Of a stretch of 7,736 nt of DNA, positions 1-5,500 are shown one piece after another. The translations under genes were made by a program, and so were the position numbers. Source of the DNA: DASQQQ01 sp036390995 (GTDB lineage: Bacteria; Actinomycetota; UBA4738; HRBIN12); NCBI GenBank assembly GCA_036390995.1, contig DASWAT010000051.1, forward strand, positions 1-7,736, given 5' to 3'. Positions within the stretch are counted from its first letter, which is position 1. Every line of letters begins with the position of its first letter. The notes beneath the pieces are model-generated. The model did not search any database, had not been told where the DNA came from, and saw nothing but the letters and a program-made list of their open reading frames with translations.

Positions 1-1
1 G

Positions 2-130
2 AACCGGGACCCGGCCGGTGACGGTGGTGCCTCCTACAGCGGTCTCGAGGTCCGTGCGGCGCCTGGGGCGGGCAGCACGACCGCCGGTCGCGTTCCGGTG
101 CCCGAACATGCGATGGTGGACGGATCGTGA
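2..130 (+). CDS. C-terminal end of an unidentified protein (5' partial)
   Basis: An open frame enters from the left edge and ends at TGA 128-130, giving about 42 visible residues ending in PVPEHAMVDGS. The stop overlaps the GTG start of the next gene (GTGA, 127-130), a typical translational-coupling junction, and third codon positions are mostly G or C, as expected of real coding DNA here. The visible tail is rich in Gly, Ala and Ser and shows no motif I recognise, so no function is offered. The other plus frames are less convincing: one stops at 19-21, and the other is simply open through the antisense gene further right. Only the sequence left of the window can confirm this call. Confidence 0.45.
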   Translation, partial: NRDPAGDGGASYSGLEVRAAPGAGSTTAGRVPVPEHAMVDGS

Positions 131-333
131 CCACGCCCACCCCGCACCCTCGTTCGCTCTTCCGTCGCGTCGAGCGATGGGCCATGGGGCTCGCGATGGG
201 CTTCCTGGCGTTCTTCGTGGAGAAGGCCGTGCTCCGTGCCATCCGCAAGGGCACGGTGGAGCCCAAGCCATCGGAGAGCACGCCGATCCGCGCCGTGGGG
301 TCCGAGGCGGAGCGCGTCGAGCCGTCCAACTAG
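127..333 (+). CDS. Small single-helix, probably membrane-associated protein (68 aa)
   Basis: A 68-residue protein starts at GTG 127 and stops at TAG 331-333. Residues about 19-36 (WAMGLAMGFLAFFVEKAV) form a hydrophobic helix. It is flanked by an arginine-rich N-terminal segment (RSLFRRVER) and a basic stretch (RAIRKG), followed by a polar, probably disordered tail ending in EPSN. This fits a short single-pass or peripheral membrane protein with a cytoplasmic N-terminus. The GTG overlaps the stop of the preceding frame by two bases, so translation is probably coupled; there is no strong Shine-Dalgarno sequence. It converges on the UspA-UbiB gene, and its stop lies in the shared palindrome. I do not recognise the family. 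The hydrophobic/charged organisation and the coupled start argue for a real gene, but small size limits certainty. Confidence 0.6.
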   Translation: MTTPTPHPRSLFRRVERWAMGLAMGFLAFFVEKAVLRAIRKGTVEPKPSESTPIRAVGSEAERVEPSN

Positions 334-351
334 TCCGTCACGGACTAGTTG
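327..351. terminator. Palindrome containing both convergent stop codons; likely bidirectional terminator
   Basis: AACTAGTCCGT (328-338) and ACGGACTAGTT (340-350) are perfect reverse complements around a single central C at 339. The extra pair C327-G351 extends the match to 12 bp per arm. As RNA this would form an 11-12 bp stem with a minimal loop on either strand. The plus gene ends AAC-TAG at 328-333 and the minus gene also ends AAC-TAG at 350-345, so each arm carries one gene's last Asn codon and stop. No long U tract follows on either strand (only GTT). It fits the weak-U terminators common in actinobacteria and is the only candidate terminator between the two convergent genes. Confidence 0.7.
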
Positions 352-2411
352 CGCCGGAGGAGGTCGGCGACCAGGCCGAGCGTGAGGAGTCCTCCGAGGA
401 TCCCGAACGTCACCGGGACCCACCCGACCACCCGGTCCGACATCGCCGTGAGGCCCGCTCCGAGGAGCGACGCGCCGGCGGTGAGTGCAAGCGCCAGCCG
501 TCGTCCCGCCCGGCGGATCGTGGTCTCGAGCGTGGCGGCGCGGAAGTTGACCTCGAGCTTCTGGCCGGGGCGCGCGCCGATCAGCCGTTCGACGGCCTCG
601 ACCACCCGCAGGAACCGGACCTTCAGGCGTTGCGACTGGTAGAAGAGCGCTTTCGGATCGAACTTCGTCCCCATGCCGCGCAGCACCTGGCGCATCAGAA
701 ATTTCCCGGCGACGTCGAACGGGTCGAGCTCGGGATCCAGCTCGGCCGTGGCCAGTTGCATCTGAGCCAGCGCCTTGCCGGTGAGGGCCAGCGACGCTGG
801 GAGCGGCACGTTGTGGCGGATCGAGATCTCGGTCATCTCCTGGAGGATCGGGCCGAGCTGCATGTCCTGCAGCGAGACCGTCCGGTATTTCGCCATGAGC
901 TCGCCGATCTCCTCCTGGAAGGCTTTCACGTCCAGGTCGCTCCGGTCGATCGCGCCGGCCAGCATGAGCGTGACGTCGGTGAGGAAGCTCACGTCCTCCT
1001 GCCAGAACGCCATCAGCAGAAGCATGAGCTGCTCGCGCATCTCGGCCCCGACCTCCCCGACCATCCCGAAGTCCAGGAAGTAGATGCGGTCCTGCCACCA
1101 CATGAGGTTGCCGGGGTGCGGGTCCGCGTGGAAGAAGCCGTCGGTCAGGATCTGCTTGTAGTAGCTCTCGAGCAGCTGGCGGGCCGCCTCCTTGCGCTCG
1201 GCGCCCATCGGCGCCTTCGAGATCGGGACGCCTTGGATCTCCTCCATCACGAGTAGGCGCGAGGAGGACAGGTCGCCGAACACGCGCGGGACGGACAAGC
1301 GGGAGAACCCCTCGATCACGCCGGTCATCCGCTCGATGTTCGACGCCTCCTGGCGGAAGTCCAGCTCGCGGTGGAGCGAGGTGGACAGGTGCTCGAACAC
1401 CGCGCTCATGTCGATCACTTGCTTCAGCCCCTGGCGGTTCCCGGCCTTCTCCGCGAACAGCTCCAGCAGCGCGAGGTCCTGCTCGATCTCCTCTCGCGCG
1501 TTCGGGCGCTGGACCTTCACCACGACACGCTCCCCGTCGGTGAGGGTGGCCCGGTGGACCTGGGCGATCGTGCCGGCGGCCATCGGCTTGGGGTCGATCG
1601 ACTCGAACACGTCCTCCCAGGGCACGCCGAGCTCCTGCTCCATCACCCGGACGACCTCTTCCTCGGACAGGGGTGGGACGTTGTCCTGGAGGGTCGCGAG
1701 CTCCTCGATGAACTCCGGCGGCAGGAGGTCGGGGCGCGTCGACAGGACCTGGCCGAGCTTCGCGAACGTCGGACCGAGCTCTTCGAGCGCGGTGCGCAGG
1801 TGGCGGGCCTGCTTCCGCTTGCCCGTGACGCCGTCCGCCTCGGAGCCGAACAGCGCCTTCACGCTGTGCTTCGTCATCACGGCCGCGATGCGGGTGCCGC
1901 GGGCGGTGAGGTGGGGTTCGGTCTCCGGGATCTCCCCCCCGCGCACCGCTCGGGTGGACGGCAGCACGGCCCCCTGTTCGTTCGGCGAGACGGTCTTCAC
2001 GATGATCACCGTGCACCGGGCGTTGTGCGAGATCCGGTTCGGCACGTTGCCGAGGAGGAACTCCTTGCGCCCGGCCATCCCGGCGTTCCCCACCACGAGG
2101 ACGTCCGCGCGCTCGTCCTCGGCGGCGTGGATCATGGCCTGAGCCGGGTCGTCGTCCACCACGACCTTCGAGCGCGCCCGCTCGCCGGCCAGCTCGAACG
2201 CGAACCGGCGGAGCTCGTCGGCCGCGGCCTGCGCACGGGTGCGCTCGGCCGCGCCGTACTCGGTGTCGGCCGGGTTCGCCGGCACGATCACCTGAACGAT
2301 GAACAGTTCCGCCTGATACCGCTCGGCCATCGCCGCGGCCCACCGCACGGCCCGGTCGGCGGTCTCGGATCGGTCGGTGCCGACCATGACGCGGGAGACG
2401 CGCTGGGGCAT
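345..2411 (-). CDS. UspA domain fused to UbiB/ABC1 (AarF) atypical kinase with two C-terminal membrane helices
   Basis: The protein is 688 residues if started at ATG 2411-2409; residues below use that start. Residues about 5-140 form a UspA fold: VMVGTDRSE near the N-terminus, then a G-x2-G-x9-G-N nucleotide-binding motif (G108, G111, G121) inside GNAGMAGRKEFLLGNVPNR, where Asn replaces the usual Ser/Thr. A linker of about 35 residues follows. Residues about 190-600 are UbiB/ABC1: KLGQ at 218-221, the Ala-rich loop AAGTIAQVH (278-286) in place of a normal P-loop, the VVVK lysine (K299), HADPHPGN (428-435) and DFG (447-449). All signature residues are present, so the kinase/ATPase core looks intact. 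Helices near 641-656 and 662-684 match the usual UbiB membrane tail. UbiB proteins are membrane-bound and support quinone or isoprenoid-lipid homeostasis; the substrate here is unknown. ATG 2435 is an alternative start adding 8 residues. I chose 2411 because it gives a typical Usp N-terminus; neither has a clear Shine-Dalgarno sequence. The gene is divergent from tRNA-Thr. Confidence 0.9.
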   Translation of the reverse strand: MPQRVSRVMVGTDRSETADRAVRWAAAMAERYQAELFIVQVIVPANPADTEYGAAERTRAQAAADELRRFAFELAGERARSKVVVDDDPAQAMIHAAEDERADVLVVGNAGMAGRKEFLLGNVPNRISHNARCTVIIVKTVSPNEQGAVLPSTRAVRGGEIPETEPHLTARGTRIAAVMTKHSVKALFGSEADGVTGKRKQARHLRTALEELGPTFAKLGQVLSTRPDLLPPEFIEELATLQDNVPPLSEEEVVRVMEQELGVPWEDVFESIDPKPMAAGTIAQVHRATLTDGERVVVKVQRPNAREEIEQDLALLELFAEKAGNRQGLKQVIDMSAVFEHLSTSLHRELDFRQEASNIERMTGVIEGFSRLSVPRVFGDLSSSRLLVMEEIQGVPISKAPMGAERKEAARQLLESYYKQILTDGFFHADPHPGNLMWWQDRIYFLDFGMVGEVGAEMREQLMLLLMAFWQEDVSFLTDVTLMLAGAIDRSDLDVKAFQEEIGELMAKYRTVSLQDMQLGPILQEMTEISIRHNVPLPASLALTGKALAQMQLATAELDPELDPFDVAGKFLMRQVLRGMGTKFDPKALFYQSQRLKVRFLRVVEAVERLIGARPGQKLEVNFRAATLETTIRRAGRRLALALTAGASLLGAGLTAMSDRVVGWVPVTFGILGGLLTLGLVADLLRRN

Positions 2412-2444
2412 CGCGGGGCCGCTGGAGGTTCGCATGCGGTCCGC

Positions 2445-2453
2445 ATCATCCCA
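2445..2453 (-). promoter_or_regulatory. Possible extended -10 box for the UspA-UbiB gene (weak)
   Basis: On the minus strand TGGGATGAT reads toward the gene, with TG plus one base before GATGAT. This is an imperfect extended -10: the first T is replaced by G, and no -35 is recognisable. It lies 9 bases before ATG 2435, so the transcript would start very near that codon and could favour a leaderless start there instead of at 2411. The support is weak. Confidence 0.22.
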
Positions 2454-2480
2454 GAGCGTGGGTCGCGTGGGAACGGGAAA

Positions 2481-2503
2481 GACCCCACCACCCGGGTGGG
2501 GTC
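2481..2503 (-). terminator. GC-rich hairpin followed by TTT on the minus strand; attenuator- or terminator-like
   Basis: GACCCCACC (2481-2489) and GGTGGGGTC (2495-2503) are perfect 9-bp arms around a 5-base loop. Read on the minus strand the stem is followed directly by TTTCCCGTT, a short U tract; read on the plus strand it is followed by CGACGACC, so the terminator polarity is leftward. It lies 45-70 bases upstream of the UspA-UbiB start codons. It could stop antisense transcription coming through the tRNA region, or attenuate UspA-UbiB if that promoter is further upstream. The sequence alone cannot distinguish these. Confidence 0.45.
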
Positions 2504-2559
2504 CGACGACCGCTCGAAGGATGCCGCCACCCACTCGGGGCGGGCTCGGGGACGTCCGA

Positions 2560-2565
2560 TACACT
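2560..2565 (+). promoter_or_regulatory. Probable -10 box of the tRNA-Thr gene
   Basis: TACACT matches the TAnnnT -10 pattern. It ends 10 bases before the first base of the mature tRNA, so transcription would start about 3-4 bases before the tRNA. No good -35 hexamer is visible about 17 bases upstream, where the sequence is G-rich. The call rests on position and the hexamer alone. Confidence 0.4.
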
Positions 2566-2575
2566 CATGAGCCGC

Positions 2576-2652
2576 GCCGGAGTAGCTCAGCCTGGCAGAG
2601 CAACCGCCTCGTAAGTGGTAGGTCGGGGGTTCGAATCCCCCCTCCGGCTCCA
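2576..2652 (+). tRNA. tRNA-Thr (anticodon CGT)
   Basis: The full cloverleaf can be drawn. The acceptor stem GCCGGAG (2576-2582) pairs perfectly with CTCCGGC (2642-2648). The D stem is GCTC/GAGC (2585-2588 and 2598-2601). The anticodon stem ACCGC/GTGGT has one G-T pair, with loop CTCGTAA (2608-2614) and anticodon CGT at 2610-2612, which reads the ACG threonine codon. The variable loop has 5 bases. The T stem GGGGG/CCCCC encloses TTCGAAT (2630-2636). The discriminator is T2649 and CCA is encoded (2650-2652). ACG is expected to be a common Thr codon in a genome this GC-rich, so a dedicated CGT isoacceptor makes sense. It stands alone here, divergent from UspA-UbiB and 52 bases before the next start codon. 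Confidence 0.97.
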
Positions 2653-2688
2653 CCCCCGGCCGACGCAGCTCGCGGCGCAGGATGACCT

Positions 2689-2697
2689 TGTTAGAAT
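2689..2697 (+). promoter_or_regulatory. Extended -10 promoter of the 2705 gene; predicts a leaderless GTG transcript
   Basis: TGTTAGAAT has the extended -10 form TG-n-TAGAAT, with five of six matches to TATAAT. It ends 7 bases before GTG 2705, so the expected transcription start falls on or next to the start codon, giving a leaderless mRNA. No Shine-Dalgarno sequence precedes that GTG, which is consistent. No convincing -35 is seen, which an extended -10 can tolerate. Confidence 0.55.
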
Positions 2698-2704
2698 CGC
2701 CGCC

Positions 2705-3391
2705 GTGCGTTCCCGCGTTCACCTCGTGAAGGCCGCCGTCGCCGTTGTCGCGGGCACTCTGTTCGTGCTGACGATGGCATCTTCCGCGTCCGCCCAGATC
2801 CTGCCGAGCCCCGATGCCTCACCGACCGAGAACAAGGCGGGGTTCGTCTGGTTCATGGCGATCGGCGGGACGGTGCTCGGGCTCGTGATCGCGCTGTTGG
2901 TGGTCACGGCCTACATGCGGTTCGCGCCGAGGTTCCAGCGTGAGGGGGGACCCCGCCCGGTGCGGGCTCCCAGGGTCCGGCCGGGAGGCGAGCCGCCCCG
3001 ACGTCCGGTGACCATCACGGGCGCACCGATCCTCGTCCCACCGCCGGTCGTGGCAGCGGCCGTCCCGGTACCCGCTCCCGCAGCGCTGGCACCCGCCGCG
3101 GCCGCCGCCCCGGCACCTACGCCCGCCGCCCCGGCACCTGCGCCTGTCGCACCAGCGCCTGCGGCAGCCCCGGCTCCTTCGGCGCCACAGACCCCAACCG
3201 CCCCCGCGCCTGCTGCCCCCGCGGCCGCGGCCCCGACATCGGGCGAGCACAAGGAGGTCGCGCTCGACCAGGAGGTGTTCGACAAGACCCTGGAGGAGCT
3301 GCTGGGAAAGGGCACGGACAGGCGTGTCGCCGAGGGGCAGGCTCGCCGCGCCGCGATGATCGCCGCTCGGAAGAAGGCAGCGGAGGGCTAG
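2705..3391 (+). CDS. Unrecognised secreted-then-anchored protein with Pro/Ala-rich region and charged C-terminal helix
   Basis: A 228-residue protein from GTG 2705; an earlier in-frame GTG at 2615 lies inside the tRNA and is rejected. Residues 1-30 look like a signal peptide: a basic start, a hydrophobic core (AAVAVVAGTLFVLTM) and cleavage after SASA before Q31. A membrane helix spans about 47-70 and is followed by basic residues, predicting that the following part is cytoplasmic. Residues about 107-178 are almost entirely Pro, Ala and Val, a flexible linker. The last 40 residues are different: VALDQEVFDKTLEELLGKG, then an Arg/Ala/Lys-rich helix ending KKAAEG, which may be a small binding or assembly helix. 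I do not recognise a family. The gene is probably leaderless, from the extended -10 at 2689-2697, and likely heads the operon, with the next start only 24 bases after its stop. The signal-peptide prediction is by eye; the first helix could instead be retained as a second membrane span. Confidence 0.8.
   Translation: MRSRVHLVKAAVAVVAGTLFVLTMASSASAQILPSPDASPTENKAGFVWFMAIGGTVLGLVIALLVVTAYMRFAPRFQREGGPRPVRAPRVRPGGEPPRRPVTITGAPILVPPPVVAAAVPVPAPAALAPAAAAAPAPTPAAPAPAPVAPAPAAAPAPSAPQTPTAPAPAAPAAAAPTSGEHKEVALDQEVFDKTLEELLGKGTDRRVAEGQARRAAMIAARKKAAEG
3103..3139 (+). repeat. Tandem 16-base repeat (21-base period) in the Pro/Ala linker
   Basis: CGCCGCCCCGGCACCT occurs at 3103-3118 and again at 3124-3139, an in-frame period of 21 bases (7 codons) encoding Ala-Pro runs. 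It is part of the low-complexity coding stretch from about 3050 to 3240, and such repeats often change length by slippage. Confidence 0.7.
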
Positions 3392-3415
3392 GCCCGCCGC
3401 GAGGAGGTGCGCCCG

Positions 3416-4489
3416 ATGGAGACCGCCAGGGTCGACTGGTCCATGGGGTCTCGTGCGGCCAAGCTGGTCGACTGGGGCACCGCCGCAGACGTCGGGCGCA
3501 GGGTCGGGGGCCGCGGTCCCGCCCTCCAGGCCGTCGAGCGGGCCCGTCTGCGCGAGGACCTGTCGGAGATCGTCCCTCGCGCCGAGTTGCTCGTGTCGGA
3601 GTTCACGGGACTCACGGCGAACGGCTTCCGCTCGCGCGCCTGGGTGATGTCCCGTGGAGAGTGGGTGGCCACGAACCTCCGTGGCCTGCAGCGGCTCCTG
3701 GAACCCCTGGCCCAGCGGATGCTGGCCGACAGCGCCCGGCGCTCGGACGTCCGGCGCAAGGCGCTCGGCGCGCAGATCGGCGTGTTGCTCGGCTACGTGT
3801 CGAAGAAGGTGCTCGGCCAGTACGACGTGTTCCTGCCGCCCGACGACGAGGGGCTCCTGTACTTCGTCGGACCGAACCTCGCCGAGGCCGAGCGCCGGTT
3901 CGCCCTGCCACCACACGACTTCCGGCTGTGGGTGGCGATCCACGAGGTGACCCATCGCGTGCAGTTCGGCGCCACGGCGTGGCTCCGGGGCTACCTCAAC
4001 CGGATGGTGAACACCTACCTGGACACCGTGCAGCTCGACACCCGGGAGATGATCGCTCAGCTTCGTCGAGCGCTCGCCGAGGCACGCGGATCCACGGAGT
4101 GGCGGAGCGCGAACCTCGTGCTCATGCTCATGACGCCCGAGCAACGCGACCTCTTCCACAAGATGCAGGCGATGATGTCGCTCCTCGAGGGGCACGCCAG
4201 CTTCGTCATGGACGAGGTGGCGAAGGGCCACGTCCGCGACCTCGAACGGATGCGGCGGAGCCTGAAGGAACGCCGCGCTGCCTCGGGCCTGGAGCGGACC
4301 TTCCAGCGGGCGATCGGGTTCGACTCGAAGATCCGGCAGTACTCGGTCGGTGAGCACTTCGTCCGGGCGGTCCACGAGCGCGCCGGCATGGACACGCTGA
4401 ACCTCGTGTGGCGCGACGAGGCCAACCTCCCCACGTTCGAGGAGATCGCCGAGCCCGACCGCTGGCTGACCCGCGTCGCCGGACGCTGA
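3416..4489 (+). CDS. DUF2342 (Zincin_2) predicted zinc metallopeptidase, F420-associated family
   Basis: The protein has 357 residues. ATG 3416 was chosen because GAGGAGG (3401-3407) lies 8 bases upstream; an in-frame GTG at 3407 overlaps that Shine-Dalgarno sequence. Family features include KLVDWGTA near the N-terminus, FVGPNL before the active site, the HEVTH zinc motif at 176-180 with catalytic Glu177, and a downstream EGHASFVMDE (from 258) that probably supplies a further metal ligand. Length and motif order fit DUF2342/Zincin_2. These proteins are essentially actinobacterial, and one TIGRFAM subgroup is labelled 'coenzyme F420 biosynthesis associated'. No substrate is established to my knowledge. 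No signal peptide is visible, so it is probably cytoplasmic. Its stop overlaps the tilS start by one base. The mycobacterial homologue Rv3626c also precedes tilS and hpt. The family assignment is firm; peptidase activity is inferred from the motif. Confidence 0.93.
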   Translation: METARVDWSMGSRAAKLVDWGTAADVGRRVGGRGPALQAVERARLREDLSEIVPRAELLVSEFTGLTANGFRSRAWVMSRGEWVATNLRGLQRLLEPLAQRMLADSARRSDVRRKALGAQIGVLLGYVSKKVLGQYDVFLPPDDEGLLYFVGPNLAEAERRFALPPHDFRLWVAIHEVTHRVQFGATAWLRGYLNRMVNTYLDTVQLDTREMIAQLRRALAEARGSTEWRSANLVLMLMTPEQRDLFHKMQAMMSLLEGHASFVMDEVAKGHVRDLERMRRSLKERRAASGLERTFQRAIGFDSKIRQYSVGEHFVRAVHERAGMDTLNLVWRDEANLPTFEEIAEPDRWLTRVAGR

Positions 4490-5487
4490 TGACCCGGCCC
4501 CCGGCCGTCGCCCGGGTCCTGCACCGCCTGACGGCCACGGCCCGCGAGCACGGGATGTTCCCGCCTGGGGGAACCGTGCTCGTCGCCGTGTCGGGGGGCC
4601 CGGACTCGATGTGTCTCCTCCACGCCCTCGTGGATCTCCGCCGCCTCCTGCGGATCCGGTTGGAGGTGTTCCACTTCGACCACCGCCTCCGCCCGGGTTC
4701 CGGCCGGGATGCAGCCTACGTGGCTCGCGCCGCCGAACGGCTCCGCCTGCCCTTCCACCTCCGCGCGGCGGCGACCGCCCCAGGGCCGGGAGCGTCCGTA
4801 GAGGACTGGGCACATCGCGCCCGGTTCGCGGCCCTCGCGCTCGCGATGCGCGATGCGGGCGCCACCCGGGCCGCTCTGGGGCATACGCGGGACGATCAGG
4901 CCGAGACCGTCCTGATCGCGCTGATCCGAGGGGGTGGCCTCGACGCGCTCGCGGGGCTCCGGCCGGTCCAGGGGCCGTTCGCCCGCCCGCTGCTCGACGT
5001 CACCCGCGGGGAGGTCGAGGCGTTCTGCCGCGCCCGGCACCTCCGCCCGCGCCTGGATCCGACGAACCGCGACACCAGGTTGCTGCGCAACGCCGTTCGC
5101 CTGCGTGTGTTGCCGGGGATCGAACGCGCGACGGGCCGGGATCCTCGCGCGCCGATGGCCCGGTCGGCCGGATCGCTGCGCCGCGACGCGGACGAGCTCG
5201 AGCGTCAGGCAACCGAAGCCCTCGTGGAGTTCCTCGAGGACGCGCCCGACGGCGCGCGGCTGGCCGCGACGGCGCTCGCGTCCCTTCCGGGCGCGATCGG
5301 CGCCCGCGTCGCCCGGACGGCTCTGTATCGGTGCGGCATCGTTCCGACCCAGGGCGACATCGACGCGGTCCTGGACCTGGCCGCGGGCAGGCCGGGTCGC
5401 CGCCGCCGGCTGACCGGCGGATTGCTGGCCGCGCGCGACAGGGAGTATGTTTCCGTCTCTCGCACTTCCCCCGAGAGCCGGGGATGA
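4489..5487 (+). CDS. tilS: tRNA(Ile)-lysidine synthase
   Basis: TilS uses ATP and lysine to convert C34 of the CAU-anticodon tRNA-Ile to lysidine, switching it from Met to Ile identity and AUA decoding. The 332-residue protein carries the N-type PP-loop SGGPDS (35-40), HFDHRLRPGS (62-71), GHTRDDQAET (131-140), DPTN (190-193) and RNAVR (200-204), all hallmarks of the family. It is shorter than E. coli TilS (about 430 residues) and has a reduced C-terminal part, as is common in actinobacteria. The ATG at 4489 shares its A with the TGA stop of the peptidase gene, so expression is probably coupled. The hpt start lies 13 bases after its stop. The same frame is open upstream, but only by overlapping the peptidase gene. 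Identification is secure. Confidence 0.97.
   Translation: MTRPPAVARVLHRLTATAREHGMFPPGGTVLVAVSGGPDSMCLLHALVDLRRLLRIRLEVFHFDHRLRPGSGRDAAYVARAAERLRLPFHLRAAATAPGPGASVEDWAHRARFAALALAMRDAGATRAALGHTRDDQAETVLIALIRGGGLDALAGLRPVQGPFARPLLDVTRGEVEAFCRARHLRPRLDPTNRDTRLLRNAVRLRVLPGIERATGRDPRAPMARSAGSLRRDADELERQATEALVEFLEDAPDGARLAATALASLPGAIGARVARTALYRCGIVPTQGDIDAVLDLAAGRPGRRRRLTGGLLAARDREYVSVSRTSPESRG
5422..5451 (+). promoter_or_regulatory. Possible internal promoter for hpt
   Basis: TTGCTG (5422-5427) and TATGTT (5446-5451) are 18 bases apart and resemble -35 and -10 boxes, with a predicted start near 5458, about 40 bases before hpt. Both lie within the tilS coding sequence. This could give hpt extra transcription independent of the operon. 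The match is only moderate and could be chance. Confidence 0.28.
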
Positions 5488-5500
5488 AAGGGGGCGCGAG

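Noticed and set aside
1200..1960. Possibility that UspA and UbiB are two genes, with UbiB starting at ATG 1877-1875
   Set aside because: The frame is continuous without a stop, no Shine-Dalgarno sequence precedes that ATG, and the linker has coding-like composition. A fusion is simpler, although an internal start cannot be fully excluded.
34..2343. 769-codon open minus-strand frame overlapping UspA-UbiB in another frame
   Set aside because: It has an Arg/Gly/Pro-rich composition without motifs, and the same strand carries the recognisable UspA-UbiB protein in a different frame.
18..2570. Long open plus-strand frames across the region 18-2570
   Set aside because: They are antisense to UspA-UbiB, which has clear domains and motifs. 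The opposite frames encode low-information His/Arg/Pro-rich sequence typical of high-GC shadow frames.
2615..2704. In-frame GTG at 2615 as a start for the Pro/Ala-rich protein
   Set aside because: It lies inside the tRNA-Thr anticodon stem. GTG 2705 has a promoter at the right distance and directly begins a signal peptide.
3050..3240. Pro/Ala-rich stretch considered as a CRISPR-like or non-coding repeat
   Set aside because: The repeats are short and irregular, lack unique spacers and keep the reading frame. They encode a protein linker.
4408..4488. Upstream-extended tilS start within the peptidase gene
   Set aside because: The extension would overlap 81 bases of the DUF2342 coding sequence. 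ATG 4489 gives the normal TilS N-terminus and a classic ATGA overlap.
2819..4813. 664-codon minus-strand frame opposite the Pro/Ala-rich and peptidase genes
   Set aside because: It is antisense to genes with clear motifs (HEVTH, signal peptide), and its sequence is His/Arg/Gly low complexity.
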